Below, in pieces: positions 38,089 through 46,443 of a stretch of DNA of 64,000 nt. Each line of letters opens with the position of its first letter. The first letter of the stretch is position 1. A program made the translations under genes and the position numbers. The notes beneath the pieces are model-generated. The model was not told the DNA's origin. It made no database searches and was given only the letters and a program-made list of their open reading frames with translations. The DNA comes from Nitrospirota bacterium (GTDB lineage Bacteria; Nitrospirota; Nitrospiria; 2-01-FULL-66-17): assembly GCA_040757335.1 (NCBI GenBank), contig JBFLXB010000002.1, forward strand, positions 100,381 through 164,380. Reading direction: 5' to 3'.

Positions 38089-39507
38089 GTGCCACACCTG
38101 ACCGCCGATGATCGATATGATCTGGTGATCCTGGGGTCCGGGTCGGCGGCGTTTGCCGCAGCGATCAAGGCCTCCGAGCTGGGGGCGCGGGTGGCCATGA
38201 CTGAGCGTCGCGTCATCGGCGGCACCTGTGTGAACGTGGGGTGCATTCCCAGCAAGAACCTGATCCGGGCGGCCGAGCTCTACTATGCGCCGGCGCATAC
38301 CACCTATCAGGGCCTGGGAATAAGACGTGGAACGTTGGACTTCGCGGCCCTGATCCGACAGAAGGATCGACTGGTGCAGACACTGCGCCGGCAAAAATAC
38401 ATCGATATTGCTGAGGCGGATGAGAAAATCGCTATCCTAAAAGGTCATGCCCGCTTTCTCTCCAAGCACCAGGTTCAGGTCGGCGATCGGGTGGTGGAGG
38501 CTCCCCGCTTTCTGATTGCGACCGGTTCACGGGCGTGCATTCCTGAGTTTCCGGGAATCGACAAGGTCACGTATCTCACCAGCACCGAGGCCTTTCAACT
38601 CAAGAAGCCGCCGAAGTCGATGGTCATCATCGGTGGGGGCGTGATCGCGCTAGAGTTGGGTCAGATGTTTCACCGATTCGGCACCAAGATCACGATCCTG
38701 GAGCGGGGCGGTCACGTGCTTTTGGGGTTGGACGAGGAGGTGGCTCAAGCGATTCAGCGGATCTTGATCGAAGAAGGCGTGAGGATCGAGACCCATGCGG
38801 CGGTGAGTGAGATCGCTCAAGCGTCCAGGGGGACTGCAGTCACGGCGCAGGTTCAGGGCCGGGCGAGGCGGTTTGTAGCCGAACGGCTGCTGGTCGCCTG
38901 CGGCCGGGTCCCCAACAGCGATGGGATCGGGCTGGAAACCGTGGGAGTCAGAGTGGATCAACACGGCTTTGTGGAAGTCGATCACACGATGCAGACCACG
39001 GCCGACCACATCTGGGCGGCGGGCGATGTGACGGGCCCACCGCTGGCCACGCCGGTGGGAGCTCGTGAAGGGGTGGTGGCGGCCCAGAACATGCTCAGTG
39101 GAAATCACGTCACGATGGATTACACGGTCATCCCCCGGGCGGTCTTCACCGATCCGGAAGTCGCGGCCGTGGGACTGAGCGCAGCCGAGGCCAGAGCACA
39201 GGGAATGCAAGTGGAGGCTGACTGTCTGGACCTCGCCCACTTACCCAAGGCCGCGGCCATCCATCAGACGAAGGGCCTGGTGAAGATGGTGATCGAGCAA
39301 GACACCAAGCGGGTCGTGGGTGTCCAACTGGTCGCGAATCGAGGAGCGGATCTCATCCACGAAGCCGCGCTGGCGGTGAAGTGCCGGCTCACGATCGACG
39401 ATCTGATCGGAACCATCCATGTCTATCCCACCATGTCGGAGGCCATCCGGATGGCGGCCCAGATGTTCACAAAAGATGTGTCAAAGCTATCCTGTTGCGC
39501 GGAGTAA
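38089..39507 (+). CDS. merA: Mercuric reductase lacking the N-terminal heavy-metal domain
   Basis: 472 residues from a GTG after AGGAGCGG. The FAD-binding N-terminus is DLVILGSGSAAFAAAIKA. The redox-active disulfide is Cys47/Cys52 in GGTCVNVGCIPSK. The NAD(P)H-binding block is MVIIGGGVIALELGQMFHR. The chain ends KLSCCAE, the C-terminal vicinal cysteine pair (469-470) that delivers Hg(II) to the active site in true MerA. It reduces Hg(II) to Hg(0) with NADPH in the cytoplasm. The N-terminal HMA domain is absent, as in several chromosomal MerA proteins. No merT/merP transporter is adjacent. Confidence 0.93.
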   Translation: MPHLTADDRYDLVILGSGSAAFAAAIKASELGARVAMTERRVIGGTCVNVGCIPSKNLIRAAELYYAPAHTTYQGLGIRRGTLDFAALIRQKDRLVQTLRRQKYIDIAEADEKIAILKGHARFLSKHQVQVGDRVVEAPRFLIATGSRACIPEFPGIDKVTYLTSTEAFQLKKPPKSMVIIGGGVIALELGQMFHRFGTKITILERGGHVLLGLDEEVAQAIQRILIEEGVRIETHAAVSEIAQASRGTAVTAQVQGRARRFVAERLLVACGRVPNSDGIGLETVGVRVDQHGFVEVDHTMQTTADHIWAAGDVTGPPLATPVGAREGVVAAQNMLSGNHVTMDYTVIPRAVFTDPEVAAVGLSAAEARAQGMQVEADCLDLAHLPKAAAIHQTKGLVKMVIEQDTKRVVGVQLVANRGADLIHEAALAVKCRLTIDDLIGTIHVYPTMSEAIRMAAQMFTKDVSKLSCCAE

Positions 39508-39528
39508 TGCGGAGAAAAGGAGGTCTCA

Positions 39529-40056
39529 ATGAACCCCAAAACCGTCATGGCGGGAGTGCTTATCACCGTGAGTCTGATGCTGATCAGTAGTGTGCGAGCG
39601 GCGGCGGAACCCCAGACGATGTTGATCCATCTGAAAACGAGCCTCAAGCACGACGACGCGCAGATCTGCGTGGCCTACAACGCCATCTGGGCCGCGCTCG
39701 AAGAAGGGTTGAAGGTCAACGTGCTCATCGACGCCGACGCGGTCAATACCTACAAGATCGGCTGGCGGGGCAAGGACGATATCGAGGCGTATAAGCTGCC
39801 GGAGCGGATGCGGGAGGTGCTGGCCCGGCAGTTCGGCGTGCCCCTGGAACGCGTGCCCAGGGTGTACGGCGAGTACCTGGAGATGCTGAATGAGAAGGGG
39901 GCGAAGTTCTATATCGACGAAGAGATGCTGATCACTGCGGGTATCGCCAAGCAGCCGGGCGATCTCGATCGGGTCTCCGGCAAGTTCTTTAAACCGGTGA
40001 CGCTGCCCGAGATGATCCGGCTGCGGACGAGCGCGGATTCTTACCTCGTCTACTGA
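39529..40056 (+). CDS. Exported DsrE-like protein
   Basis: 175 residues; AAAGGAGG precedes the ATG. The signal peptide (MNPKTVMAGVLITVSLMLIS) ends near AAAEP. The mature part (TMLIHLKTSLKHDDAQICVA, then ALEEGLKVNVLIDADAVNTY, then LNEKGAKFYIDEEMLITAGI) has the alternating pattern of the DsrE/DsrF-like fold. One Cys (ICVAYN) remains in the mature protein. It begins 22 bp after merA and is probably cotranscribed. DsrE-type proteins often handle sulfur or sit near thiol/metal chemistry, so a periplasmic thiol or metal role is possible but unproven. Confidence 0.65.
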   Translation: MNPKTVMAGVLITVSLMLISSVRAAAEPQTMLIHLKTSLKHDDAQICVAYNAIWAALEEGLKVNVLIDADAVNTYKIGWRGKDDIEAYKLPERMREVLARQFGVPLERVPRVYGEYLEMLNEKGAKFYIDEEMLITAGIAKQPGDLDRVSGKFFKPVTLPEMIRLRTSADSYLVY

Positions 40057-40183
40057 AGGAAGCGAATCGCCGATACCGCCGCTCACGGCAGTAACGCAGA
40101 GGGAGGAGGTTGCCCAATCTTGATCCCTCAACAGGTGAACGGTATGATGGACCCCTCTCGCGGAGGACGACATTTCAGCCGAT

Positions 40184-40771
40184 ATGGAACGGACCGATCA
40201 CGAGATCGCCCAGGCGAACGACCCCGCGTCGTGGGTGGATCGACACGGAGACGCGCTGTTTCGATTCGCCATGCTGCGCGTTGCGGATCGCGACCTGGCC
40301 GAGGAGCTGGTCCAGGAGACGTACCTGGCGGCGTGGCAATCGAAAGATCGTTACGCGGGACATTCTTCCGAACGCACCTGGCTGGTCGGCATTCTCAAAC
40401 ACAAGATCGCGGACAGCCGTCGCCGCGATCGCGCCCGGCCCGCCGCCGACTCCCTTGAGTCCGACGAGGACGCCGACGAGTATTTCGACGAGCGCGGCCG
40501 CTGGAAGCATCCCCCTGGCGACTGGGGTAATTCGCCCGCCGCGTTCGCCGAAAACCAGGAGTTCTGGAGCGTGTTTTCCCGGTGCTTCGAGCAGCTTCCC
40601 GGCCGGTTGCGGCTGGCCTTTGCGCTCAAAGAGGACGAGGGCCTGGATGGCGAGGCGATCCGTAAGGTTGTCGGTGTTGCGACGACTAATCATGTGTGGG
40701 TCATCTTGTACCGGGCGCGCCAAGCCCTGCGGCGTTGCCTGGAAGTGCACTGGTTTGCTGAGGACCGATGA
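40184..40771 (+). CDS. ECF-type RNA polymerase sigma factor
   Basis: 195 residues. Region 2 lies at about 20-85: DALFRFAMLRVADRDLAEEL, VQETYLAAWQ, ERTWLVGILKHKIADSRRR. After an acidic linker (ESDEDADEYFDE), region 4 lies at about 125-185: LPGRLRLAFALKEDEGLDGE, then VWVILYRARQALRRCLE. This belongs to ECF factors paired with small zinc-binding anti-sigma factors, and the next gene overlaps by 4 bp (ATGA) and encodes one. It likely controls part of the adjacent metal/metalloid locus; its promoter sequence could not be identified. Confidence 0.88.
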   Translation: MERTDHEIAQANDPASWVDRHGDALFRFAMLRVADRDLAEELVQETYLAAWQSKDRYAGHSSERTWLVGILKHKIADSRRRDRARPAADSLESDEDADEYFDERGRWKHPPGDWGNSPAAFAENQEFWSVFSRCFEQLPGRLRLAFALKEDEGLDGEAIRKVVGVATTNHVWVILYRARQALRRCLEVHWFAEDR

Positions 40772-41025
40772 GACTATTCAATTGTTCGGAAATGGCGCCG
40801 CTCGCATCCAGAGCCCTGGACGAACCACTGGCTCTTGGGGAGCGGTGGATGCTGGCCGTCCACCTGGTCATGTGCCGCTTCTGCCAACGGTACAGCCGCC
40901 AGCTTCGCTTTCTCCGGAAGGTGGTCAGTCTTACGAATGGCGAGCGACTGGCCGACGCCACTCCGCACACCCTGTCTACCGACGCCCGTCGGCGGATCAT
41001 CCAGCGACTCATCGATCTGGGGTAG
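40768..41025 (+). CDS. Zinc-finger anti-sigma factor (zf-HC2/ZAS type)
   Basis: 85 residues with no membrane segment. The core motif HLVMCRFC (His32, Cys36, Cys39) is the HxxxCxxC of zinc-containing anti-sigma factors, with an additional Cys6 as possible fourth ligand. Overlap with the ECF gene shows it is its partner. Release of zinc by oxidation or by displacement with a thiophilic metal would free the sigma factor, which is attractive next to merA and an ArsM-like gene. That link is inference. Confidence 0.82.
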   Translation: MRLFNCSEMAPLASRALDEPLALGERWMLAVHLVMCRFCQRYSRQLRFLRKVVSLTNGERLADATPHTLSTDARRRIIQRLIDLG

Positions 41026-41164
41026 TCCCCGCGCCCTGGCTCCCCGGGGCCTGTAAGTTTTCGACCGCGCATACGACTAACCGGTTGCAATCGTCATGTC
41101 GCCTCGATCGGGTGAGGCGGCGCCAGGTGACGTCCCAGCAAGGTCGGAAAGGAGGCCCTACTTG

Positions 41165-43624
41165 ATGTTGACCCATGAGACGGTTTTGCACGTGCCGATC
41201 CGGGAGACCATGACGCTCGACGGCGTGACCGTCCTGCTCGACCCCGCGGGGCCGAACTGGATCGGGACCGACGAGCGCGGCCGGCGGATCCTGGATCTGT
41301 TCGACGGCACGCGGACGTTCGGCCAGGTGGTCCGCGCCTACGCCGCTGAAGCCAAACTGGACTTCGCGGCGGCCTGGCAGCACGTGGACACGCTCGCGCG
41401 CGACGCGATCCGCCGCGGCATGCTGGCCCACCAGCCCATCGCTCGGGAGCCGTATCGCGGGCGCGCGTCGCACCTGGGGCCGCGGCGCCTGACCGAACTC
41501 TGGCTGCACACCAACAATTCGTGCAACCTCGCGTGCAGCCACTGCCTGGTCTCCTCCGGCCCGGACGGCGACAAGGGGCTGCCCACCGACGCGCTCCTGC
41601 GCGTGACCGCGGATGCCCGGGCGCTCGGCGTGCGCCGGTTCTTCTTCACCGGCGGCGAACCGTTTCTCAGAAAAGACATCCTGACGCTCATCGACGCCGC
41701 GCTGGAAGACCCCCAAGCCGAACTGGCGATCCTGACCAACGGTATCCTGTTCACCCCGAGCCGGATCGAGGAGCTTCGTCGGCGCGACCCCGCGCGACTG
41801 AAAATCCAGATCAGTCTCGACGGCTCCATGCCCGAGACCAACGACCCGATCCGCGGGAGGGGGAGTTTTCAGCGGATCGTCAACGGCATCCGTGCCGCAA
41901 TCTCCGCGGGACTGTCGGTCACGGTCAGCACCGTCATCACCGAGGCGAATGCCGATGATGTCCCCGAGGTCACCCGACTGGTCTCGCGCCTTGGCGGGAC
42001 CACGCACCACCTCCTCTGGCTGCACAAGCGCGGGCGCGCGGATGACGGGGGCGTCGATCGCACGCCCCCGGTGGAACGCGTGATCGAGGTGGTGCGTCGC
42101 TGCCGCGAGGTGGGGCGATCCATGGGCGTCATGGTGGACAACCACGAGGCCGTGAAAACCCGGCTCCGATACCCGGCCGGTACCAAGCGCGACTTGGCGA
42201 GCGCCGGGGTCTCCAGCCTCTGCGTCTATTCCGATGGCCAGGTCTACCCCTCGGCCGCGATGGCCAATGTGCCGGCGCTGGCGTGCGGGTCGATCCTCGA
42301 CCGACCCCTGTCCGACATCTGGACGTCGAGCACGGTGGCGCGCGCATTCGCGTCAGCCACGGTCGAAGACAAGGCGATCTGCCGGACCTGTCCGCTCAAG
42401 TTCCTGTGCGGGGGCGGCGACATCGAGCACGCCCACTTTTACGGCGGCTCGATCAACGCGCACGACCCTTACTGCGAGCTGCACCAGGCCATGATCGCCG
42501 ACGCCCTACAGGAGCTGACCGAGCAGCGCAAGGCGCTGGTGACCAACCGCAAGTCCGGGTATTCCGCGCCGATCGTGTACACGGGCATGGGCGAAGCCGC
42601 GGTGACGTGCGCGACCGATGAGACGCCCGGCGAGGTGCTCACCAGCCGGTCCGAGTGCGTCTTGACGTTCGACTTGGACGCCCCGCGCAAGGTCGTCCGC
42701 GAGTTTTACGGCAATGCCGCGGAGACGCCGCAGGAGGAACTCTGTTGCCCCGTGCAACCCAACCCCGACGACCTCGCTCACATCCCCAAGGAAGTCGTCG
42801 AGCGTTTCTACGGGTGCGGCTCGCCGGTGGGCACGGCGGGGATCAGACCCGGCGAGACCACGCTCGATCTGGGCAGCGGCGCGGGTATCGACGTGTTCAT
42901 CGCCGCGAAGAAGGTGGGCCCCACGGGCCGGGCCATCGGCGTGGACATGACGCCCCAGATGCTGGCCGTCGCGCGCGAGGCGCAGAAGCCGGTCGCGGCC
43001 GCCCTCGGATACGACGTGACGGAATTTCGCGAGGGGTATCTGGAGCAGATTCCCGTCGAATCGAAGACGGTCGATCTCGTGACCTCCAACTGCGTCATCA
43101 ACCTGTCGCCCGACAAGCCGCGGGTGTTCGCCGAGATGTGGCGCGTGCTGAAGGACCACGGCCGGATCGTGATTGCCGACATCGTCGCAGACCAGGAAGT
43201 CCCGCCGCACCAGCGCCAAGATCCCAGGTTGTGGGGCGAGTGCATCAGCGGCTCGCTGACCGAGGAAGAGTTCCTGGCGGCGCTGGAACGCGCGGGGTTC
43301 TACGGGCTGCAGGTCCTCAAGAAGACGTTCTGGAAAGAGGTCGAGGGCTTCAGGTTCTTCTCGGTCACCGTACGTGGCTTCAAGTTCGAAAAGACCGCGG
43401 GCTGCGTGTACGCGGGCCAGACCGCGACGTACCTCGGCCCGTTCAAGGGCGTCAGCGACGAGGAGGGCCACTGGTTCCCGCGGAACGTGGCGGTCGAGGT
43501 CTGCACCGACACCGCGGCCAAGCTCTCGCACGCGTCGTACGCCGGGCTGTTCGCGGTCACGGGCGTGACCGGTGAGATCGCTCCCACGGTTGGCGGCTGC
43601 GATCCCGCCTCGGGGTGCTGCTGA
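41165..43624 (+). CDS. PqqD-like / radical-SAM-SPASM / ArsM-like methyltransferase fusion
   Basis: 819 residues from the ATG preceded by AAAGGAGG. Residues about 18-95 form a PqqD-like winged-helix (RRE-like) domain. Residues 110-445 are a radical-SAM core with CNSCNLACSHC-type cluster (Cys120, Cys124, Cys127) and SPASM cysteines (353, 374, 406, 409, 415, 437). Residues about 495-760 match arsenite S-adenosylmethyltransferase: VREFYG, ELCCPVQ (Cys527/528), RFYGCGSPVG, LDLGSGAGIDVF, TSNCVINLSPDK (Cys643) and LWGECISGSL (Cys692). The chain ends GGCDPASGCC. It could methylate and further alkylate arsenic or another metalloid, or modify a peptide through its RRE. No such fusion is known to me; specificity is open. 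Confidence 0.88.
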   Translation: MLTHETVLHVPIRETMTLDGVTVLLDPAGPNWIGTDERGRRILDLFDGTRTFGQVVRAYAAEAKLDFAAAWQHVDTLARDAIRRGMLAHQPIAREPYRGRASHLGPRRLTELWLHTNNSCNLACSHCLVSSGPDGDKGLPTDALLRVTADARALGVRRFFFTGGEPFLRKDILTLIDAALEDPQAELAILTNGILFTPSRIEELRRRDPARLKIQISLDGSMPETNDPIRGRGSFQRIVNGIRAAISAGLSVTVSTVITEANADDVPEVTRLVSRLGGTTHHLLWLHKRGRADDGGVDRTPPVERVIEVVRRCREVGRSMGVMVDNHEAVKTRLRYPAGTKRDLASAGVSSLCVYSDGQVYPSAAMANVPALACGSILDRPLSDIWTSSTVARAFASATVEDKAICRTCPLKFLCGGGDIEHAHFYGGSINAHDPYCELHQAMIADALQELTEQRKALVTNRKSGYSAPIVYTGMGEAAVTCATDETPGEVLTSRSECVLTFDLDAPRKVVREFYGNAAETPQEELCCPVQPNPDDLAHIPKEVVERFYGCGSPVGTAGIRPGETTLDLGSGAGIDVFIAAKKVGPTGRAIGVDMTPQMLAVAREAQKPVAAALGYDVTEFREGYLEQIPVESKTVDLVTSNCVINLSPDKPRVFAEMWRVLKDHGRIVIADIVADQEVPPHQRQDPRLWGECISGSLTEEEFLAALERAGFYGLQVLKKTFWKEVEGFRFFSVTVRGFKFEKTAGCVYAGQTATYLGPFKGVSDEEGHWFPRNVAVEVCTDTAAKLSHASYAGLFAVTGVTGEIAPTVGGCDPASGCC

Positions 43625-44754
43625 TGACCACCGTCCTCCTGATCGGCGCGATCGTGCTCTGGCTGGCTTATGCCAACGGGGCCAACGACAATTTCAAGGG
43701 CGTGGCCACGTTGTTCGGCTCGGGCGCGAGCGAATACCCGGGCGCGTTGCGCTGGGCCACGATCACGACGTTCGCGGGCTCGCTGGCGTCGATCGTGGTG
43801 GCCGCGGGGCTGGTCGCCAAGTTCTCCGGCAAGGGCCTGGTGCCCGATGCCGTGCTGGCCGACTCGGGATTCGCGTCCGCCGTGGCGTTGGCCGCCGCGA
43901 CCACCGTGTTTCTGGCCACCCGCTTCGGGTTCCCGATCTCCACCACCCACGCGCTGGTGGGCGGCTTGGTCGGCGCGGGGCTGGCGGCGCGCGGTCTTGG
44001 GGGGGTGAACCTCGCGTCGCTGGGCACGGCCTTCGTGGCGCCGCTCGTGATCGCGCCGTTGGCCGCCATCGCGCTCACGGCTGCCGCCTATCCGCTCCTT
44101 CACGGGGCCCGCAAGGGTTTGGGGTTTGCGCGAGAGACCTGCGTGTGCGTGGGGGAGGAAGTCCGCGTCATTGCGGTTGAACCGCGCGGGGCACCCCTCG
44201 CGGCGTCGGTCGCCGGCACATTCCCCTCGATCGCCATCGCCGACCCCCAGGAGTGCTTTCAGCGATATGCCGGGCACATGTGGGGGGTGAGCCTCCAAAC
44301 CATTCTGGATCGGCTGCACTACCTGAGTGCGGGGGCGGTCTGCTTCGCGCGCGGACTCAACGACACGCCCAAAGTCGTGGCACTGCTGGTCACGGCGCAG
44401 GCGCTGCACCTGCCGCTCGCGGCCACGATCGTGACCATCGCGATGGCCATGGGCGGCCTGCTCAGCGCCCGACGGGTGGCGGAGACCATGAGCCACCGGA
44501 TCACGGCGATGAACCACGGGCAGGGGTTCACCGCCAACCTGGCCACGGCCTTTCTCGTGATCTGGGCCTCGCGCTGGGGGCTGCCGGTCTCCACCACGCA
44601 CGTCTCCTGCGGCGCGCTGTTTGGGATCGGCGCGGTCACGGGGCAGGCTCGTTGGAAGGCGATCGGCTCGATCGCCCTGGCGTGGATCACGACGTTGCCG
44701 GTCGCGGCGGTGTTGGCCGCGGCCGCCTATTACACCATGGGCGGTCAGGGTTGA
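43624..44754 (+). CDS. PiT-family inorganic phosphate transporter
   Basis: 376 residues; its ATG shares one base with the previous stop (TGATG). The duplicated PiT signatures are present: ANGANDNFKGVAT near the N-terminus and ARGLNDTPKVVALL in the second half, each followed by a PISTTHAL or PVSTTHVS block. About ten membrane segments surround a cytoplasmic loop with ETCVCVGEEVRV. PiT carriers take up phosphate as metal phosphate with protons or sodium and admit arsenate less selectively than Pst systems. Placement directly after an ArsM-like enzyme invites a link to arsenate entry or phosphate competition, unproven. Confidence 0.92.
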   Translation: MTTVLLIGAIVLWLAYANGANDNFKGVATLFGSGASEYPGALRWATITTFAGSLASIVVAAGLVAKFSGKGLVPDAVLADSGFASAVALAAATTVFLATRFGFPISTTHALVGGLVGAGLAARGLGGVNLASLGTAFVAPLVIAPLAAIALTAAAYPLLHGARKGLGFARETCVCVGEEVRVIAVEPRGAPLAASVAGTFPSIAIADPQECFQRYAGHMWGVSLQTILDRLHYLSAGAVCFARGLNDTPKVVALLVTAQALHLPLAATIVTIAMAMGGLLSARRVAETMSHRITAMNHGQGFTANLATAFLVIWASRWGLPVSTTHVSCGALFGIGAVTGQARWKAIGSIALAWITTLPVAAVLAAAAYYTMGGQG

Positions 44755-44785
44755 GACGAGCACTCTCAGCGCGGAGCTCTGCATA

Positions 44786-45550
44786 GTGAGACCGTCGAAC
44801 GTAGTGACGAGCGATCGGAGAAACGGAGGGGCGAGGCCGGGCCCGCATCGCGCGGTGCGGGGCGGGCCGTTGCTCGGCAAGCTGGCGATCCTGGCCCTCT
44901 TCGTGGTGGGCGTGACCGCGTTCTTCTACTTCGACCTGGGGCAATACCTCTCCCTGGCCGCGCTCAAGGCGAACAAGGATGCGCTGCGAGCCTACACCGA
45001 GGCGCACTATGCCGCGACGGTCGGGTCGTATATCGTGATCTACTGCGCACAGACGGCGCTCTCGCTTCCCGGTGCCGCGATTCTGACGCTCACCGGCGGA
45101 TTCCTCTTTGGCACGCTGTGGGGCACCGTGTACGTGAATCTCGCCGCGACCTCGGGTGCCGCGCTCGCGTTTCTCGCGGCCCGGTACCTGCTCCGGGACG
45201 CGGTCGAGCGCAAATTCGGCCCGCGGCTGGCGTCGATCCAGCGCGGGTTTGCTCAGAATGCGTTCAACTACCTGTTGACGCTGCGCCTGATCCCGCTCTT
45301 TCCGTTCTTTCTCGTCAATCTGGCGTCGGGATTGACGCGGGTCCGGCTCTCCACGTACGTGGCGGCGACCGCGGTGGGGATTCTGCCCGGCAGCGCCGTG
45401 TACGCCAATGCGGGCAGCCAACTGGGGGCGATCGAGTCGCTCAAGGACGTGGTATCGCCCGGTGTGCTGGGCGCCTTTGCGCTCCTCGGGGGCCTCGCGC
45501 TCGTCCCGGTGATCTATCAGAAACTGCGACGGCCATCGCCGGTCCGGTAG
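44786..45550 (+). CDS. TVP38/TMEM64 (DedA-superfamily) membrane protein
   Basis: About 254 residues if the GTG at 44786 (GGAG nine bases upstream) is used; GTGs at 44804 and 44855 are alternatives. The conserved core is ALSLPGAAILTLTGGFLFGT, then SGAALAFLAARYLLRD, then FNYLLTLRLIPLFPFFLVNL, typical of SNARE-associated/TVP38 proteins with re-entrant loops. Genes of this family often lie beside FAD-dependent mercuric-reductase-like genes, as here two genes downstream. Their substrate is unknown; lipid or small-molecule movement is suggested for the superfamily. Confidence 0.88.
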   Translation: MRPSNVVTSDRRNGGARPGPHRAVRGGPLLGKLAILALFVVGVTAFFYFDLGQYLSLAALKANKDALRAYTEAHYAATVGSYIVIYCAQTALSLPGAAILTLTGGFLFGTLWGTVYVNLAATSGAALAFLAARYLLRDAVERKFGPRLASIQRGFAQNAFNYLLTLRLIPLFPFFLVNLASGLTRVRLSTYVAATAVGILPGSAVYANAGSQLGAIESLKDVVSPGVLGAFALLGGLALVPVIYQKLRRPSPVR

Positions 45551-45592
45551 AGACGCCGATGGCCCTCACGTTCAGAGCCAAGGAGAGCGGTC

Positions 45593-46372
45593 ATGGATCG
45601 ACCATCGGCAATCGGCTGGACGAGTCACGCCGGTGCCTGGACGCTGTTCGCAATCGTGGCGCTGGTCGTGGCGGGGGCAGCGCCTTTCGCGGGTCCTGCC
45701 GCGGCGGATGACGCGCTGATCGTGGGCGCGTTCTCCTCCGCGCCCGAAGGTCCCGATCCTCCGCCGGGGTGGAAGCCGCTCACGTTCAAGAAAGTGCCCA
45801 CCCATACCGCGTACGCCGTCGTGCGCGACGGAGACCGCACGGTGGTGCGCGCGGACAGCCGCGCGGGCGCGTCGGGGCTCACGCGCGAGGTGGCGATCGA
45901 CCTCAAGGAGTATCCCATCGTTGCGTGGCGGTGGAGGATCGCCAACGTCATCGCCAAGGGCGACGTGACGAAGAAAGCCGGCGACGACTACGCGGCGCGG
46001 CTCTACATCACGTTTGCGTACGACCCCGACAAGGTCAGGTTCTCCAAGAAGGCCAAGTACAAGGCTGGCCGGCTTCTGTTCGGCGACATCCCCATCGGCG
46101 CGATCAACTACATCTGGGACCGCCGGACGCCGCAGGGGACGATCGTCCCCAACGCGTTCACCGACTTCGTCAAGATGATCGTGGTCGAATCCGGTGACGC
46201 CGATGTCGGCCGCTGGATGGAAGAAGAGCGCAACCTCTACGAGGACTACCGGCAAGCGTTCGATGAGGAGCCGTTGCTGGTCAACGGCGTCGCGATCATG
46301 ACCGACACCGACAACACGGGCGAAGCCGCCACGGCGTACTATGGCGACATCGTGTTCAAACGAGTCCGGTGA
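45593..46372 (+). CDS. Exported DUF3047 protein
   Basis: 259 residues with a signal peptide (hydrophobic 16-36, AAADD cleavage region). The DUF3047 pattern is clear: GWKPLTFKKVPTHTAYAVV, then LKEYPIVAWRWRIANVIAKG, then GDDYAARLYITFAYDP, then INYIWDRRTPQGTIVPNAFT and a terminal GEAATAYYGDIVF. The fold is probably a carbohydrate-binding-like beta sandwich in the periplasm. Function is unknown. It lies in the same run between the TVP38 gene and the FAD reductase. Confidence 0.85.
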   Translation: MDRPSAIGWTSHAGAWTLFAIVALVVAGAAPFAGPAAADDALIVGAFSSAPEGPDPPPGWKPLTFKKVPTHTAYAVVRDGDRTVVRADSRAGASGLTREVAIDLKEYPIVAWRWRIANVIAKGDVTKKAGDDYAARLYITFAYDPDKVRFSKKAKYKAGRLLFGDIPIGAINYIWDRRTPQGTIVPNAFTDFVKMIVVESGDADVGRWMEEERNLYEDYRQAFDEEPLLVNGVAIMTDTDNTGEAATAYYGDIVFKRVR

Positions 46373-46443
46373 GGCGAAAGGGCCCGCCAGCGAGCGGCAC
46401 GCTTGATGAGCCGAGGCGAGACGGAACGGGGGGCACGGTGACG

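Noticed and set aside
41030-41164. A riboswitch upstream of the radical-SAM-ArsM gene
   Set aside because: A GCCTC/GAGGC hairpin is present, but it does not match any aptamer that I know.
43300-44880. A 526-codon minus-strand frame across the PiT gene
   Set aside because: Low-complexity Arg/Gly/Asp-rich translation opposite a well-defined transporter.
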